NCBI RefSeq assembly: GCF_900624995.1
Contig: NZ_UYXQ01000015.1
Location: 23,621-87,620, forward strand
Origin: Pseudomonas antarctica
Lineage (GTDB): Bacteria; Pseudomonadota; Gammaproteobacteria; Pseudomonadales; Pseudomonadaceae
Direction: 5' to 3'
DNA: 64,000 bases
Shown here: one piece after another, positions 27,202 to 36,669 of the stretch
Layout: every line of letters starts with the position of its first letter
Position numbering within the stretch: the stretch's first letter is position 1
Translations under genes and position numbers: made by a program
The notes under the pieces: model-generated
Seen by the model: the letters and a program-made list of their open reading frames with translations, nothing else
The model's database searches: none
Told to the model about the DNA's origin: nothing

Positions 27202-27838
27202 ATAAATAGCCTCCTCCCCTGCCTGCATTGGTGGAGAGGGGGCTGTCCAGCCTCAACACGCAGTCGGTAAGAGGCCGACAGAAGGGGCAGGTCGCGCGTG
27301 CCGGGAGCGCTGAATGTATAAGTCAGGGCGATTGAAATTTGGTGGAATTGGAAAACGTTTCAGGCCGTGTTTCATTAGCTGAAAGTGCTCTTTGTGCATT
27401 TTTTTGATATCAATCACCTAGTCTCAATGACTGTTGGCAATAGCACATTATTTTGACAGTTGTTAAGTCGCTGTTGTCGCCAAGGTTTCATCGAATTACC
27501 AAAAATTTTAATGAACTTTATTGAGGTAAAAAGTGTCCGCGGATTCAGGTGTGAAGCATGCGCTCAGGTTCTCGGTGGCGAAGATGGCGATATCCGTTGG
27601 AGGTAGTTGAACGCTCTCGTGGGCATGCGGTCGTAGGAAAGTTAGGGGCAGCTGTAGGACTCTAGCTTGGGTGCCGCAGTGCTCAGAGCGCAAAAGAGGC
27701 ATTGCGGAATGGAAAAGCCGACAATTGGTTAAAGAGTGCAGATTGTGCCTACAAACAATAACTGCAATAATTCCGTCTTTCTCAGGGCGCGTATCCGTGT
27801 TTCCTACGGGTTAATAAGTTGTTCGCGAAGGGAATTCC
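27202..27838. other. AT-richer leader of the polysaccharide locus
   Basis: A 637-base region without a convincing gene, lower in GC than the flanks. It should carry the promoter of the downstream cluster. Two tiny overlapping frames share this place: GTG 27533-27610 with GAGG six bases upstream (25 codons) and ATG 27511-27606 (31 codons). Neither is supported beyond a ribosome site. No JUMPstart/ops element (GGCGGTAGC) was found. Confidence 0.5.
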
Positions 27839-28813
27839 GTGTCTATTTTTACATTGCGTAGTCCTTCTTCTGTTGGGTCGTACGACTTTCGCGCAGCCAA
27901 AGTCGCCGTACTCATGTGCACGTACAACGGCGCCTCCTACCTCGCCGACCAGCTCGATTCGTTTGAGCGCCAGACGCATTCCAATTGGGTCGTGGTGGTT
28001 TCTGACGATGGTTCTGCTGACGCAACCCTGTCGCTGCTTGAGAATTACAGGCGTAACTGGGGGGTTGAACGCCTCAAGATCGTGAGCGGGCCAAGCAGGG
28101 GGTTCGCGGCCAATTTCCTGTCGTTGACCTGCCGTGACGACGTTGATGCCGACTTTTTTGCTTGGTCTGATCAAGATGACATCTGGACGGACGACAAACT
28201 TGAGGTTGCACTGGCTTGGTTGCAGACCATTCCCAAGCATATACCTGCCCTCTATTGCGGGCGTACCCAGTTGATCAGCGAAGTAGGGAAAGCGTTGGGA
28301 TTTTCGCCTAGATTCTGCCTGCCGCCCGGGTTTTCCAATGCGCTTGTTCAGAGTATCGCTGGTGGCAACACCATGGTTTTCAACCAGGCTGCTCGTGAAC
28401 TCTTGCGTGAGGCAGGTGCGGAGCTGAACATCCCGGCTCATGATTGGTGGGCGTATCAATTGGTCTCTGGGGTTGGTGGGGCTATTTACTACGATCCCGA
28501 ACCGAAGATGCTCTATCGTCAGCACAGTGACAATCTGATCGGTAGCAATTCGGGCTGGTCTGCACGGCTGCTTCGCCTGCGCATGGTATTCCAGGGCCGT
28601 TTCTATGAATGGAATGAGCAGAATATTCGCGCGCTTGAATCCATGCAGCATCGTCTTCGTGAAGAGCATCTGGCGACGCTTGTTCGCTTCAAGGCCGCAA
28701 GAGGTCAAACATTCTTTCGACGCGTCCTGGGTATCCGGTTGGCTGGTCTGTACCGGCAAACCTTCATGGGAAACCTGGGGCTGATTCTCGCAACATTACT
28801 CAAAAAGATCTGA
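27839..28813 (+). CDS. Glycosyltransferase family 2, rhamnosyltransferase-like
   Basis: Cytoplasmic GT-A enzyme of 324 residues, likely adding a sugar (perhaps rhamnose) to a lipid-linked glycan. The N-terminal [20 protein letters not shown] block, SDDGSADAT, and the [15 protein letters not shown] metal/nucleotide motif are typical of GT2 rhamnosyltransferases. GTG 27839 has AAGGGAA eight bases upstream and is the best start. It opens the polysaccharide operon and is followed after five bases by rmlB. Confidence 0.9.
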   Translation: MSIFTLRSPSSVGSYDFRAAKVAVLMCTYNGASYLADQLDSFERQTHSNWVVVVSDDGSADATLSLLENYRRNWGVERLKIVSGPSRGFAANFLSLTCRDDVDADFFAWSDQDDIWTDDKLEVALAWLQTIPKHIPALYCGRTQLISEVGKALGFSPRFCLPPGFSNALVQSIAGGNTMVFNQAARELLREAGAELNIPAHDWWAYQLVSGVGGAIYYDPEPKMLYRQHSDNLIGSNSGWSARLLRLRMVFQGRFYEWNEQNIRALESMQHRLREEHLATLVRFKAARGQTFFRRVLGIRLAGLYRQTFMGNLGLILATLLKKI

Positions 28814-28818
28814 CTTCA

Positions 28819-29889
28819 ATGACTATTCTAGTAACCGGCGGTGCAGGCTTTATAGGTGCAAACTTTGTATTGGATTGGGTCGCCCAGACGGACGAGCCTG
28901 TCATCAACCTGGATAAGCTGACGTATGCTGGCAATCTGGAAAACCTCAGCTCGCTGGACGGTGATAAGCGCCATCTGTTTGTGCAGGGTGACATTGCCGA
29001 CACGCAGTTGGTCGAGCGCTTGCTCGCTGAGCACAAGCCGCGCGCTATTTTGAATTTTGCTGCCGAGTCGCACGTTGACCGCTCTATTCACGGCCCGGAA
29101 GACTTTATCGAGACCAACGTTGTCGGTACCTTCCGCTTGCTCGAAGCCGTGCGTGTCTATTGGAAAAGCTTGTCTGGCGAAGCGCAACAAACCTTCCGTT
29201 TTCTGCACGTGTCCACCGACGAAGTCTATGGCTCGTTGGCCAAGGACGACCCTGCGTTTACCGAGCAGCATCAGTACGAACCTAATAGCCCGTACTCGGC
29301 GAGCAAGGCTGCAAGCGACCATTTGGTGCGCGCCTACCACCACACGTATGGCCTGCCGGTGTTGACCACCAACTGCTCGAACAACTACGGCCCGTACCAC
29401 TTCCCGGAGAAACTCATTCCGTTGATGATCGTCAACGCGCTGGCGGGTAAGGCGCTGCCGGTGTACGGCGACGGTCAGCAGATTCGTGACTGGCTGTACG
29501 TGAAAGACCACTGCAGTGCCATTCGCCGCGTCTTGGAGGCCGGTACGGTCGGTGAGGTCTACAACGTAGGTGGCTGGAACGAGAAGCCTAACCTGGACAT
29601 CGTTCACACGGTATGCGCCTTGCTTGATGAGCTACGCCCTCGCGCAGACAGCAAACCCTACAGCGAACAGATCTCCTATGTTACGGATCGCCCAGGGCAT
29701 GACCGTCGTTACGCCATTGACGCTCGCAAGCTAGAGCGTGAATTGGGATGGAAGCCGGCGGAGACTTTCGAAACAGGTATCCGCAAGACGGTCGCTTGGT
29801 ATCTGGATAATCAAGATTGGGTAAGTAACATTCAATCGGGCTCGTACCGCGAATGGGTAGAGAAAAACTACACCGGACGTTCGGCATGA
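28819..29889 (+). CDS. rmlB: dTDP-glucose 4,6-dehydratase
   Basis: Second step of dTDP-L-rhamnose synthesis, converting dTDP-glucose to the 4-keto-6-deoxy sugar using bound NAD. The product is 356 residues. [11 protein letters not shown] is the Rossmann loop, STDEVYGSL carries the active-site Thr/Asp/Glu, and [15 protein letters not shown] is the YxxxK motif. The stop overlaps the rmlD start (ATGA). The set rmlBDAC is complete here, in the order also found in P. aeruginosa. Confidence 0.97.
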   Translation: MTILVTGGAGFIGANFVLDWVAQTDEPVINLDKLTYAGNLENLSSLDGDKRHLFVQGDIADTQLVERLLAEHKPRAILNFAAESHVDRSIHGPEDFIETNVVGTFRLLEAVRVYWKSLSGEAQQTFRFLHVSTDEVYGSLAKDDPAFTEQHQYEPNSPYSASKAASDHLVRAYHHTYGLPVLTTNCSNNYGPYHFPEKLIPLMIVNALAGKALPVYGDGQQIRDWLYVKDHCSAIRRVLEAGTVGEVYNVGGWNEKPNLDIVHTVCALLDELRPRADSKPYSEQISYVTDRPGHDRRYAIDARKLERELGWKPAETFETGIRKTVAWYLDNQDWVSNIQSGSYREWVEKNYTGRSA

Positions 29890-30782
29890 GAATTTTACTG
29901 CTAGGTAAAAATGGGCAGGTCGGGTGGGAGTTGCAACGAAGTCTGGCGCCCCTGGGGGAAGTGCTTGCACTCGACTCGAAAAGCCAGGACTACTGCGGTG
30001 ACTTGTGTGATTTGCAGGGGCTCTCGGCGACTGTCCAGCGTTTCGCTCCAGACGTTATCGTCAACGCTGCCGCCTACACTTCGGTAGATAAAGCCGAAAG
30101 CGAGCCGGGCCAAGCCCTGCGTGTCAACGCGGAAGCACCGGCGGTTCTGGCCGCAGAAGCCTTGAAACTGAATGCATTATTGGTGCACTACTCTACTGAT
30201 TATGTGTTTGCGGGTGATGGCGTTACGCCGTGGCAAGAAAGCGATGCGGTCGGCCCGCTCAGTGTCTACGGCTCTACCAAACTCGCGGGTGAACAGGCGA
30301 TTCAATCCTCCGGTTGCGCTTACCTCGTCTTTCGTACCAGTTGGGTGTATGCGGCGAAAGGTAACAACTTCGCCAAGACCATGCTGCGCCTGGCTCGAGA
30401 GCGAGATAGCCTTAACGTCATTGACGATCAATTTGGTGCACCGACAGGTGCAGACCTGTTGGCTGACGTCACCGCTCATGCTATTCGTGCCATGAACTAT
30501 GAGCCGAAATTGGGAGGCATTTATCACCTGGCGGCGGCGGGCGAGACCACTTGGTATCGCTACGCCCATTTCGTACTTGAGCAGGCTCAAGCTGCTGGAG
30601 TGTCATTAATGGTTTCGCCGGCGAATATGGGGGCAATAGAGACGGCGGCTTATCCTACGCCCGCTAAACGTCCTCTTAACTCTCGGCTTAATACCAAAAA
30701 ACTGCAAAATGCCTTAACATTAGTTTTGCCTGAATGGCAAATTGGCGTGGCACGGATGCTTACAGAAACACTAGAGAAATGA
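29886..30782 (+). CDS. rmlD: dTDP-4-dehydrorhamnose reductase
   Basis: Final step to dTDP-L-rhamnose, an NAD(P)H-dependent reductase of 298 residues. The [12 protein letters not shown] nucleotide loop, [24 protein letters not shown] and [12 protein letters not shown] (YxxxK) are visible. ATG 29886 overlaps the rmlB stop. The upstream frame extension is inside rmlB and is discarded. Confidence 0.97.
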   Translation: MRILLLGKNGQVGWELQRSLAPLGEVLALDSKSQDYCGDLCDLQGLSATVQRFAPDVIVNAAAYTSVDKAESEPGQALRVNAEAPAVLAAEALKLNALLVHYSTDYVFAGDGVTPWQESDAVGPLSVYGSTKLAGEQAIQSSGCAYLVFRTSWVYAAKGNNFAKTMLRLARERDSLNVIDDQFGAPTGADLLADVTAHAIRAMNYEPKLGGIYHLAAAGETTWYRYAHFVLEQAQAAGVSLMVSPANMGAIETAAYPTPAKRPLNSRLNTKKLQNALTLVLPEWQIGVARMLTETLEK

Positions 30783-30784
30783 AT

Positions 30785-31669
30785 ATGATCAAACGTAAAG
30801 GAATCATTCTGGCTGGCGGCTCAGGGACGCGCTTGCACCCTGCTACTTTGGCGATTTCAAAGCAGTTGTTACCGGTTTATGACAAACCGATGATTTATTA
30901 CCCCCTGACGACGCTGATGTTGGCGGGAATTCGCGACATTCTGATCATCTCAACACCGCAGGACACCCCTCGTTTTGAACAGCTTCTTGGGGATGGCAGT
31001 AACTGGGGCTTGAATATTTCCTATGCAGTACAACCCTCACCGGATGGGTTGGCGCAGGCCTTTATAATTGGTGAAGACTTTATTGGTGGTGACCCGTCTG
31101 CGCTGGTGCTGGGTGACAATATTTACCACGGGCATCACTTTGATGCGCTGCTGAGTAGCGCCATGGCTAGGCAGGGTGGCGCCAGTGTCTTTGCCTATCA
31201 CGTCAATGATCCCGAGCGTTATGGGGTTGTAGAGTTCGACACTCTCGGTAAAGCAATCAGCTTGGAAGAAAAGCCGGTTAAAGCAAAGTCAAATTATGCA
31301 GTGACCGGTCTTTATTTTTACGATGAGCATGTGGTAGAGATCGCCAAGAGCATAAAACCTTCACCACGGGGTGAGTTGGAGATTACAGATCTCAACCGTG
31401 TCTACCTGGAGCAGGGCAACCTGTCGGTGGAGATTATGGGGCGTGGTTATGCTTGGTTGGACACAGGTACGCACGACTCATTGCTTGAAGCCAGCCATTT
31501 TATTGCAACGCTCGAGCATCGCCAGGGCCTCAAGGTTGCGTGCCCTGAAGAAATCGCGTTTCGACAGAAGTGGATTGGCAGCGAGCAGTTGGAAAAACTT
31601 GCAGCACCGTTGTTGAAAAATGGCTATGGCCAGTATTTGATGCGCATTTTGAATGAGACCGTGTATTGA
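30785..31669 (+). CDS. rmlA: Glucose-1-phosphate thymidylyltransferase
   Basis: First step of the pathway, joining dTTP and glucose-1-phosphate. The product is 294 residues. [20 protein letters not shown] is the nucleotide-binding signature, and VLGDNIYHG and [19 protein letters not shown] follow as expected. Either ATG 30785 (MIKRKG) or ATG 30779 (overlapping the rmlD stop) could start translation. The former fits the family. Confidence 0.97.
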   Translation: MIKRKGIILAGGSGTRLHPATLAISKQLLPVYDKPMIYYPLTTLMLAGIRDILIISTPQDTPRFEQLLGDGSNWGLNISYAVQPSPDGLAQAFIIGEDFIGGDPSALVLGDNIYHGHHFDALLSSAMARQGGASVFAYHVNDPERYGVVEFDTLGKAISLEEKPVKAKSNYAVTGLYFYDEHVVEIAKSIKPSPRGELEITDLNRVYLEQGNLSVEIMGRGYAWLDTGTHDSLLEASHFIATLEHRQGLKVACPEEIAFRQKWIGSEQLEKLAAPLLKNGYGQYLMRILNETVY

Positions 31670-32247
31670 TGAAAGCTAACCGACTTGCGATTCCAGATGT
31701 GCTTTTGTTTGAGCCGACGTTGTTCGGTGACGAACGTGGATTTTTTTTTGAAAGTTTCAATCAGCGCCTATTTGAAGGCGCCATAGGGCGATCAGTTACC
31801 TTCGTACAAGACAATCACTCACGCTCAGCCAAGAATGTGCTCAGAGGCTTGCATTATCAGCTTAAGCAGCCTCAGGGTAAACTTGTACGCATTGTGCAGG
31901 GTGAAGTGTTTGACGTGGCCGTTGATATTCGTTTTGGGTCTCCCACATTCGGTCAGTGGGTGGGGGAGTACCTGAGCGCAGAGAATAAAAAACAACTGTG
32001 GGTACCTGAAGGTTTTGCGCATGGTTTTGTTGTGCTAAGTGAAAGTGCTGAGTTTTTATATAAAACCACTAACTATTATGATCCTGACTCGGAACGCTCA
32101 ATTCTCTGGAGTGACACCGAGTTAAATATTAAGTGGCCAGCGTCTATTGATCCGACCCTTTCCGCTAAGGATAAGGCGGCTTCGCTATTTAAGGATGCGG
32201 AATATTTTCCTTCAGGCTTTTTGTCTGATCAAGAGGGTGGTAAATGA
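31669..32247 (+). CDS. rmlC: dTDP-4-dehydrorhamnose 3,5-epimerase
   Basis: Cupin-fold epimerase, third step of dTDP-L-rhamnose synthesis, 192 residues. FGDERGFFFESFNQ, VQDNHSRSAKNVLRGLHYQ (catalytic His) and WVPEGFAHGFVVLSE with the Tyr-rich YKTTNYYDP block are diagnostic. It overlaps rmlA by one base and wzm by four, so the operon is tightly coupled. GC falls in its 3' half. Confidence 0.96.
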   Translation: MKANRLAIPDVLLFEPTLFGDERGFFFESFNQRLFEGAIGRSVTFVQDNHSRSAKNVLRGLHYQLKQPQGKLVRIVQGEVFDVAVDIRFGSPTFGQWVGEYLSAENKKQLWVPEGFAHGFVVLSESAEFLYKTTNYYDPDSERSILWSDTELNIKWPASIDPTLSAKDKAASLFKDAEYFPSGFLSDQEGGK

Positions 32248-33023
32248 GGGAGGGTATAAGTGATCTAGTTGCGGCTATTTCCCGGCGAGATATTTGGTTG
32301 TATTTCGCTATCAGTGACACTAAAGCAAGGTATGCAAGAAGTACGCTAGGGCCCTGGTGGATTACCTTAGGGACGGCATTGGGTGTGGTCGGGCTGGGGC
32401 TGGTGTGGAGCGCCGTGATGAGCGTCGACCTGCATGTCATGCTTCCAAACCTGGCGGTTGGCCTAGTGTTGTGGTTTATGATTTCTGGGGTGATTTCGGA
32501 GTCTTCAAACGGCTTTACAAACCAGGCGGCAATCATCAGGAACTACCCGTTGCCGTTGTCGTTGCACACGTTGCGACTGCTGTCAAAACATATAATAAAC
32601 TTCGGGCATAACATATCGATTGTGCTTGTCGTGTTCTGTATTTATGGCTTTCCGTCGCTTATAAATGCCGGCTGGGCGTTGTTGGGTTTATTGCTGGTCA
32701 TACTAAATCTTTGGTGGATTTCGCTGCTGGTGTCTACGCTGGGGGCTCGGTTTCGGGACTTAGGGCCGTCAATTGATGCGCTGATGCCGATTCTTTTCTT
32801 CCTGACACCCATTCTTTATAAGAAGTCCGACGTCGTCTCGGCGGCGGCATGGTTTGATTATAATCCAATTGCGACACTGTTTTCGTTAGTTAAGAATCCA
32901 TTGCTCTCGTTGCCTGTCCATTCGCTTGACTATGCCAGTATGGCCGTCTTTAGCGTGGTGGGTTGGACGTTGGCGCTAGCGGTTTTTGGTCGCCACAAAA
33001 AACATATTGTTTTCTGGATTTGA
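32244..33023 (+). CDS. wzm: ABC-2 type polysaccharide export permease (Wzm-like)
   Basis: Membrane channel of an ABC-dependent O-antigen/capsule exporter, 259 residues with six hydrophobic spans. RYARSTLGPWWITLGTALGV near the N-terminus and the later SLLVSTLGARFRDLGPSIDA block are family hallmarks. The start overlaps the rmlC stop (ATGA). It pairs with the ATPase that begins two bases after its stop. The exporter moves a fully made, lipid-linked glycan across the inner membrane. Confidence 0.92.
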   Translation: MREGISDLVAAISRRDIWLYFAISDTKARYARSTLGPWWITLGTALGVVGLGLVWSAVMSVDLHVMLPNLAVGLVLWFMISGVISESSNGFTNQAAIIRNYPLPLSLHTLRLLSKHIINFGHNISIVLVVFCIYGFPSLINAGWALLGLLLVILNLWWISLLVSTLGARFRDLGPSIDALMPILFFLTPILYKKSDVVSAAAWFDYNPIATLFSLVKNPLLSLPVHSLDYASMAVFSVVGWTLALAVFGRHKKHIVFWI

Positions 33024-33024
33024 C

Positions 33025-33750
33025 ATGGCATTTATAGAGCTTAAAGATCTGTCACTGACGTTTCCTGTAATAACTGAGGCAGGCGCGTCCCTGAGAAAAC
33101 AGTTAGTGAGGATGAGCACCGGTGGGGTTATCTCAAGCGATAATTCTCATACGGTCCATATTCAAGCACTTAAAAATATAAACTTGACGCTCAAGGACGG
33201 TGATCGAGTAGGCCTCATTGGTCACAATGGCTCCGGCAAGAGTACCTTGCTGAGAACATTGGCGGGTATTTATACGCCGACCAGCGGCACTCGGAGTATC
33301 GAAGGGAGCGTCCGTGCGCTGTTTGAGCTGGGCGTCGGCACCGACCACGAACTGTCCGGCCGAGCAAATATCGAACGGTTGGCCAGGCTGTACGGCTTCC
33401 CGCTGGAAAGAGTGCAGAGTGATATTGCTGCAATCGAAAGCTTTTCCGGGTTGGGCGGCTACTTGGATCTCCCGATCAGGTCTTATTCTTCGGGTATGCA
33501 GTTAAGGCTAATATTCGCAATATCAACACTGTACCCAAGCGATATTCTGTTAATCGATGAGGTATTTGGTGTGGGCGACGAAGCCTTCCAGGAAAAAGCT
33601 AAACAGCGCATGGAAAGCATGATGCAAAGCTCAAAAATCGTAGTCATCGCTTCTCATTCGAAAGAGCTGATTAATAAGTTTTGCACTAAGACAATTAAGC
33701 TTGAATCTGGAAATATTGTGGAAGTTTCTTCAATCGGGGAGGGTGTATGA
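33025..33750 (+). CDS. wzt: Polysaccharide ABC exporter ATPase (Wzt-like, short form)
   Basis: Nucleotide-binding subunit of 241 residues. Walker A GHNGSGKST at 66-74, signature YSSGMQ near 154-159, and Walker B ILLIDE at 174-179. The protein ends after the NBD, so it lacks the C-terminal carbohydrate-binding domain of E. coli O9a-type Wzt. Exporters without that domain do not read a chain-terminal modification the same way, which matters for the downstream methyltransferase. Confidence 0.92.
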   Translation: MAFIELKDLSLTFPVITEAGASLRKQLVRMSTGGVISSDNSHTVHIQALKNINLTLKDGDRVGLIGHNGSGKSTLLRTLAGIYTPTSGTRSIEGSVRALFELGVGTDHELSGRANIERLARLYGFPLERVQSDIAAIESFSGLGGYLDLPIRSYSSGMQLRLIFAISTLYPSDILLIDEVFGVGDEAFQEKAKQRMESMMQSSKIVVIASHSKELINKFCTKTIKLESGNIVEVSSIGEGV

Positions 33751-35171
33751 GTAAAGCGGCATTTTATAGAGTGGCCAAGGCGGCAGCGTTTGAAACACTG
33801 GGTCCCTACCCGTGCCGGCTGGCATTAGCTACTTTACGTGAAGGCAAACCTCCTACGGATTTGCCCGCTCGCGTTAAATTTGCCTATTACTCCCTCAAGG
33901 CGGTCAACGTATTTTTGCCGTTGGCATCGATGATGCGCGAGCAAGAAAAATCAGAGATCGAGCGTCCACAGATCTATGACGAACACTTACTCAACTTGAT
34001 GGTCAACCGAGCGTATGATCTTCCCGAGGTGGTAGTCAGCGATTCAGCGCCTGTGCGTATTAACGTACTGGTACCGGCATTTACCATCAGCACTATTTCG
34101 GCAGGTTTTTTTGGCGTATTCAACGTAGCGCTCTTTATCGCCCAACAAGGCTATCGTGTAAGGTTAGTGCTGTTTGATAACTTCTATTACATTGAAGAAG
34201 AGTTTCGTGATGCGCTGAAGAAATTTCCATCAATGGAAAATTTGTTTGATCAGCTGGAAATCGAATATATCGGCTCTCGCTCGACTCCGCTGGTGGTCTC
34301 TTCGCGTGATAACTGTGTTGCTACAGTTTGGTACAGCGCTTACTTTGCAGAAAAAATTGCAAAGGCCACGGGTGGACGTCCGTTTTTGTATTTGATTCAG
34401 GATTTTGAAGCGGCGTTTTATCCCTTCAATAGCCAGTATTGCATCTCTAGAAACTCCTATGATTTTAAATATCATACGCTGTCGTCCTCCAGCGCACTGT
34501 TGAAGTATTTAAAGGTGAATTCGATCATCTCTGATGATCCCGCTATCAAGTCCCTGAGCTTTGATAATGCTTACTCTTCGTCCATCTATGATGAGGACCA
34601 ATTCCACATTGAGAAAAAGAAAAACAAGAAACGTTTCGTATTTTACAGTCGTCCGGCCGTCAACCGGAATATGTTTGAAATGGCCGCCCTTGCATTAATC
34701 GACGCCTATAAGAAAGGTGCCTTCGACGACAGCGAATGGGAGTTCTATGGCATGGGCATTGGTAATACTACCGTGCAGTTGGCCAATGGGGTTGAGGTGA
34801 CTCAGCTGCCGAGGATGCCGTTGGATGAGTACGAAGCTATCACCAAAACCTTTGACCTGTGCTTGACGTTGATGTCGTCGCCGCATCCAAGCCTGATACC
34901 TATGGATCTTGCGGCCTCGGGTGCCGTGGTGGTAACAAATACGTTTGAAACAAAGACGCCTGAATACCTGACCTCTATTTCAAAAAACATCATCCCTGCC
35001 CGTCCTGATCTATATGCACTGTCAGCAGCAATTGTTGAGGGTGTTAAGCGAACCAACGATACGAAAGCACGGTATGAAAATGCTACTGTGAACTGGCCTA
35101 AGTCTTGGAGTGAGACGTGGACCGATAACCATCGAGAGTTCATTCGGGAGATTTTCAGTGATGCCAAGTAG
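33747..35171 (+). CDS. WsaF-type rhamnosyltransferase
   Basis: A 474-residue GT-B glycosyltransferase resembling WsaF of Geobacillus, an enzyme that extends a rhamnan S-layer glycan. The N-terminal domain has INVLVPAFTISTISAGFFG, the middle contains FLYLIQDFEAAFYPFNSQY, and the C-terminal donor domain has VFYSRPAVNRNMFE and LCLTLMSSPHPSLIPMDLAASG. ATG 33747 overlaps the wzt stop by four bases. Rhamnose transfer is inferred from the family plus rmlBDAC beside it. Confidence 0.85.
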   Translation: MSKAAFYRVAKAAAFETLGPYPCRLALATLREGKPPTDLPARVKFAYYSLKAVNVFLPLASMMREQEKSEIERPQIYDEHLLNLMVNRAYDLPEVVVSDSAPVRINVLVPAFTISTISAGFFGVFNVALFIAQQGYRVRLVLFDNFYYIEEEFRDALKKFPSMENLFDQLEIEYIGSRSTPLVVSSRDNCVATVWYSAYFAEKIAKATGGRPFLYLIQDFEAAFYPFNSQYCISRNSYDFKYHTLSSSSALLKYLKVNSIISDDPAIKSLSFDNAYSSSIYDEDQFHIEKKKNKKRFVFYSRPAVNRNMFEMAALALIDAYKKGAFDDSEWEFYGMGIGNTTVQLANGVEVTQLPRMPLDEYEAITKTFDLCLTLMSSPHPSLIPMDLAASGAVVVTNTFETKTPEYLTSISKNIIPARPDLYALSAAIVEGVKRTNDTKARYENATVNWPKSWSETWTDNHREFIREIFSDAK

Positions 35172-36045
35172 AAAGAACTTTGAACTGCAGTTGCAAACGG
35201 TAGGTATCGAGTGCGGCTGTGATAAGGTGGTGCCCCATGAGTACCACCCGTTCTATGCCAACCACTTTGTGGACTATGTCGATCGTCCTTTTAAGTTGCT
35301 GGAGATCGGCGTCGGCGGCGAGGGCCGGGAAGTAGGCGGCGCGTCCTTGATGCTCTGGTCCAAGGTTTTTCCCCAGGCGCAGATATTTGGGCTGGATATC
35401 TATGATAAAACCGTGTTGGATACCGACAGGATCAAGACTTTTGTCGTCGACCAAGGTGACCCTGTTGCGTTGAGTGTGTTTGTTGCTGAGCATGGACCGT
35501 TTGATATTATTATTGATGACGGTAGCCATAAACGCTCAGATCAACTAACCAGTTTGTTCACCCTCATCGCCAGTGTTGTCCCAGGAGGTTATTATGTCCT
35601 GGAAGACTATTTTACTTCGTACTGGCCTGTTTACGATGGTTCGACGTTGGCGAAGGACTACCTTGATACGCCTGTGCGTTGGCTGAAACAATCCATTGAT
35701 ATCATCAACAGGAATAATCTTCTTTCCGAAGAGATCAAAAGTTTTTTACCTGATTGGGGCGTTGAAGAGTTGCACGTTTACCCCGGTGTCGCTTTTTTAC
35801 GCAAAGGCCTGCAGGCTGTCCGCGGTGAAATACCGAATGCCGAGTTTTATGCCAATCAGGTAGAGCTCGACGAGTTGCGTTACGGCGCATACAAGGATTC
35901 ATTTTTTGAATACATTAAAGACCCTATGACCAGTCTTAAAGTGCTGCATGAAGTTAAAGTGCGCCTTGAGGCTGAGATTAAGCGCATTGAGTCGCAATCT
36001 GCTGTAAATTTGGTGGTCGATTCACAAGATGAACGTGGCTCGTAG
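35161..36045 (+). CDS. SAM-dependent sugar O-methyltransferase, MycE/CmcI-like
   Basis: A 294-residue class I methyltransferase. LLEIGVGGEGREVGGASLML is the SAM loop, and FGLDIYDK, FDIIIDDGSHKRSDQ and GGYYVLEDYFTSYWP match the metal-dependent MycE group, which methylates deoxysugar hydroxyls. It overlaps the rhamnosyltransferase gene by eleven bases. Methylation of rhamnose in the local polymer is the likely role. ATG 35161 or GTG 35158 may start it. An additional C-terminal helical tail (KVRLEAEIKRIES) extends beyond the MT fold. Confidence 0.82.
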   Translation: MPSRKNFELQLQTVGIECGCDKVVPHEYHPFYANHFVDYVDRPFKLLEIGVGGEGREVGGASLMLWSKVFPQAQIFGLDIYDKTVLDTDRIKTFVVDQGDPVALSVFVAEHGPFDIIIDDGSHKRSDQLTSLFTLIASVVPGGYYVLEDYFTSYWPVYDGSTLAKDYLDTPVRWLKQSIDIINRNNLLSEEIKSFLPDWGVEELHVYPGVAFLRKGLQAVRGEIPNAEFYANQVELDELRYGAYKDSFFEYIKDPMTSLKVLHEVKVRLEAEIKRIESQSAVNLVVDSQDERGS

Positions 36046-36154
36046 TGTGGATTGAAGTGAAATAGCAGAATGCACGCGGTCCGAGAATGACACGTGGGTT
36101 GTGGCCTGTAACGCACAGTTGCCACCGTCATATGTTTTTACGGCAGCGTTAAAT

Positions 36155-36181
36155 AAAACCACCCATACGGGTGGTTTTTCT
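36155..36181 (+). terminator. Terminator of the polysaccharide operon
   Basis: AAAACCACCC and GGGTGGTTTT pair perfectly around a four-base loop (ATAC) with a T run. It lies 110 bases after the methyltransferase stop and marks the end of the rml-wzm-wzt transcript. Confidence 0.9.
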
Positions 36182-36330
36182 TTGTTTGGTATAAGACTTT
36201 ATTTGTGTTTTTGGCGATACGCGCAATGAAAAGCGCTACTCAGGTAGTGGTAGGCCGTGAGAGTCAGTTGGATTGATTATTTTAATAGCTGCACAGGCGT
36301 TTACGCTATTTCGCTGAATGCTCTCTATGA

Positions 36331-36585
36331 AGGTTTCAGTATTTTACCGAGATATTGTTTCCTCTCTATTTTATTTATCTTCCACTGTCGCTGTCAGTCG
36401 TATGTGCGACTGCGTTAATACTCAAGAGTGGACTGTCCTACGCATTGACGATGGTGTTGTCTATTGTGCTGTTGTTGACGGTTTCTATGGTGGGAGCCAT
36501 CGCCTTACTCGGGTGTGTGAAAGACCGTCTATCGTTATGTCCAAGCAGGTTGGCTTGGCAGTGGAGATGTCTATTCGTAAGGTAG
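36331..36585 (+). CDS. Possible small two-span membrane protein or remnant
   Basis: An open frame after a stop at 36328 encodes two strongly hydrophobic stretches (PLYFIYLPLSLSVVCATALI and ALTMVLSIVLLLTVSMVGAI) joined by a short loop, followed by a basic tail. There is no ATG, and the only starts are TTG 36355 or upstream near-cognates, with a ribosome site too close. It may be a decayed fragment of a polytopic protein or a genuine short gene. The surrounding 36182-36669 stretch has nothing else I can support. Confidence 0.25.
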   Translation, partial: RFQYFTEILFPLYFIYLPLSLSVVCATALILKSGLSYALTMVLSIVLLLTVSMVGAIALLGCVKDRLSLCPSRLAWQWRCLFVR

Positions 36586-36629
36586 GTTTTTTCCTGGCTA
36601 AAATGTTTTGCCGATCCGCTACGTAAACC

Positions 36630-36658
36630 GGGGGGATGATGCATGACCTCATCCCCCC
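36630..36658. terminator. GC hairpin downstream of the acyltransferase gene
   Basis: GGGGGGATGA and TCATCCCCCC form a ten-pair stem with a nine-base loop, 12 bases past the acyltransferase stop. There is no T tract, so it may protect the mRNA 3' end rather than terminate alone. Confidence 0.5.
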
Positions 36659-36669
36659 TGATCAATCCA

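Noticed and set aside
27675..27690. CAGTGCTC resembling the start of a JUMPstart element
   Set aside because: Only eight bases agree, and the essential ops sequence GGCGGTAGC is not downstream.
27508..27702. A 64-codon minus-strand frame in the polysaccharide leader
   Set aside because: No ribosome site before its ATG, ordinary composition, and no recognisable motif.
36318..36626. A 102-codon plus-strand frame overlapping the cryptic membrane frame
   Set aside because: Composition is irregular and not hydrophobic. The overlapping frame is the more protein-like of the two.
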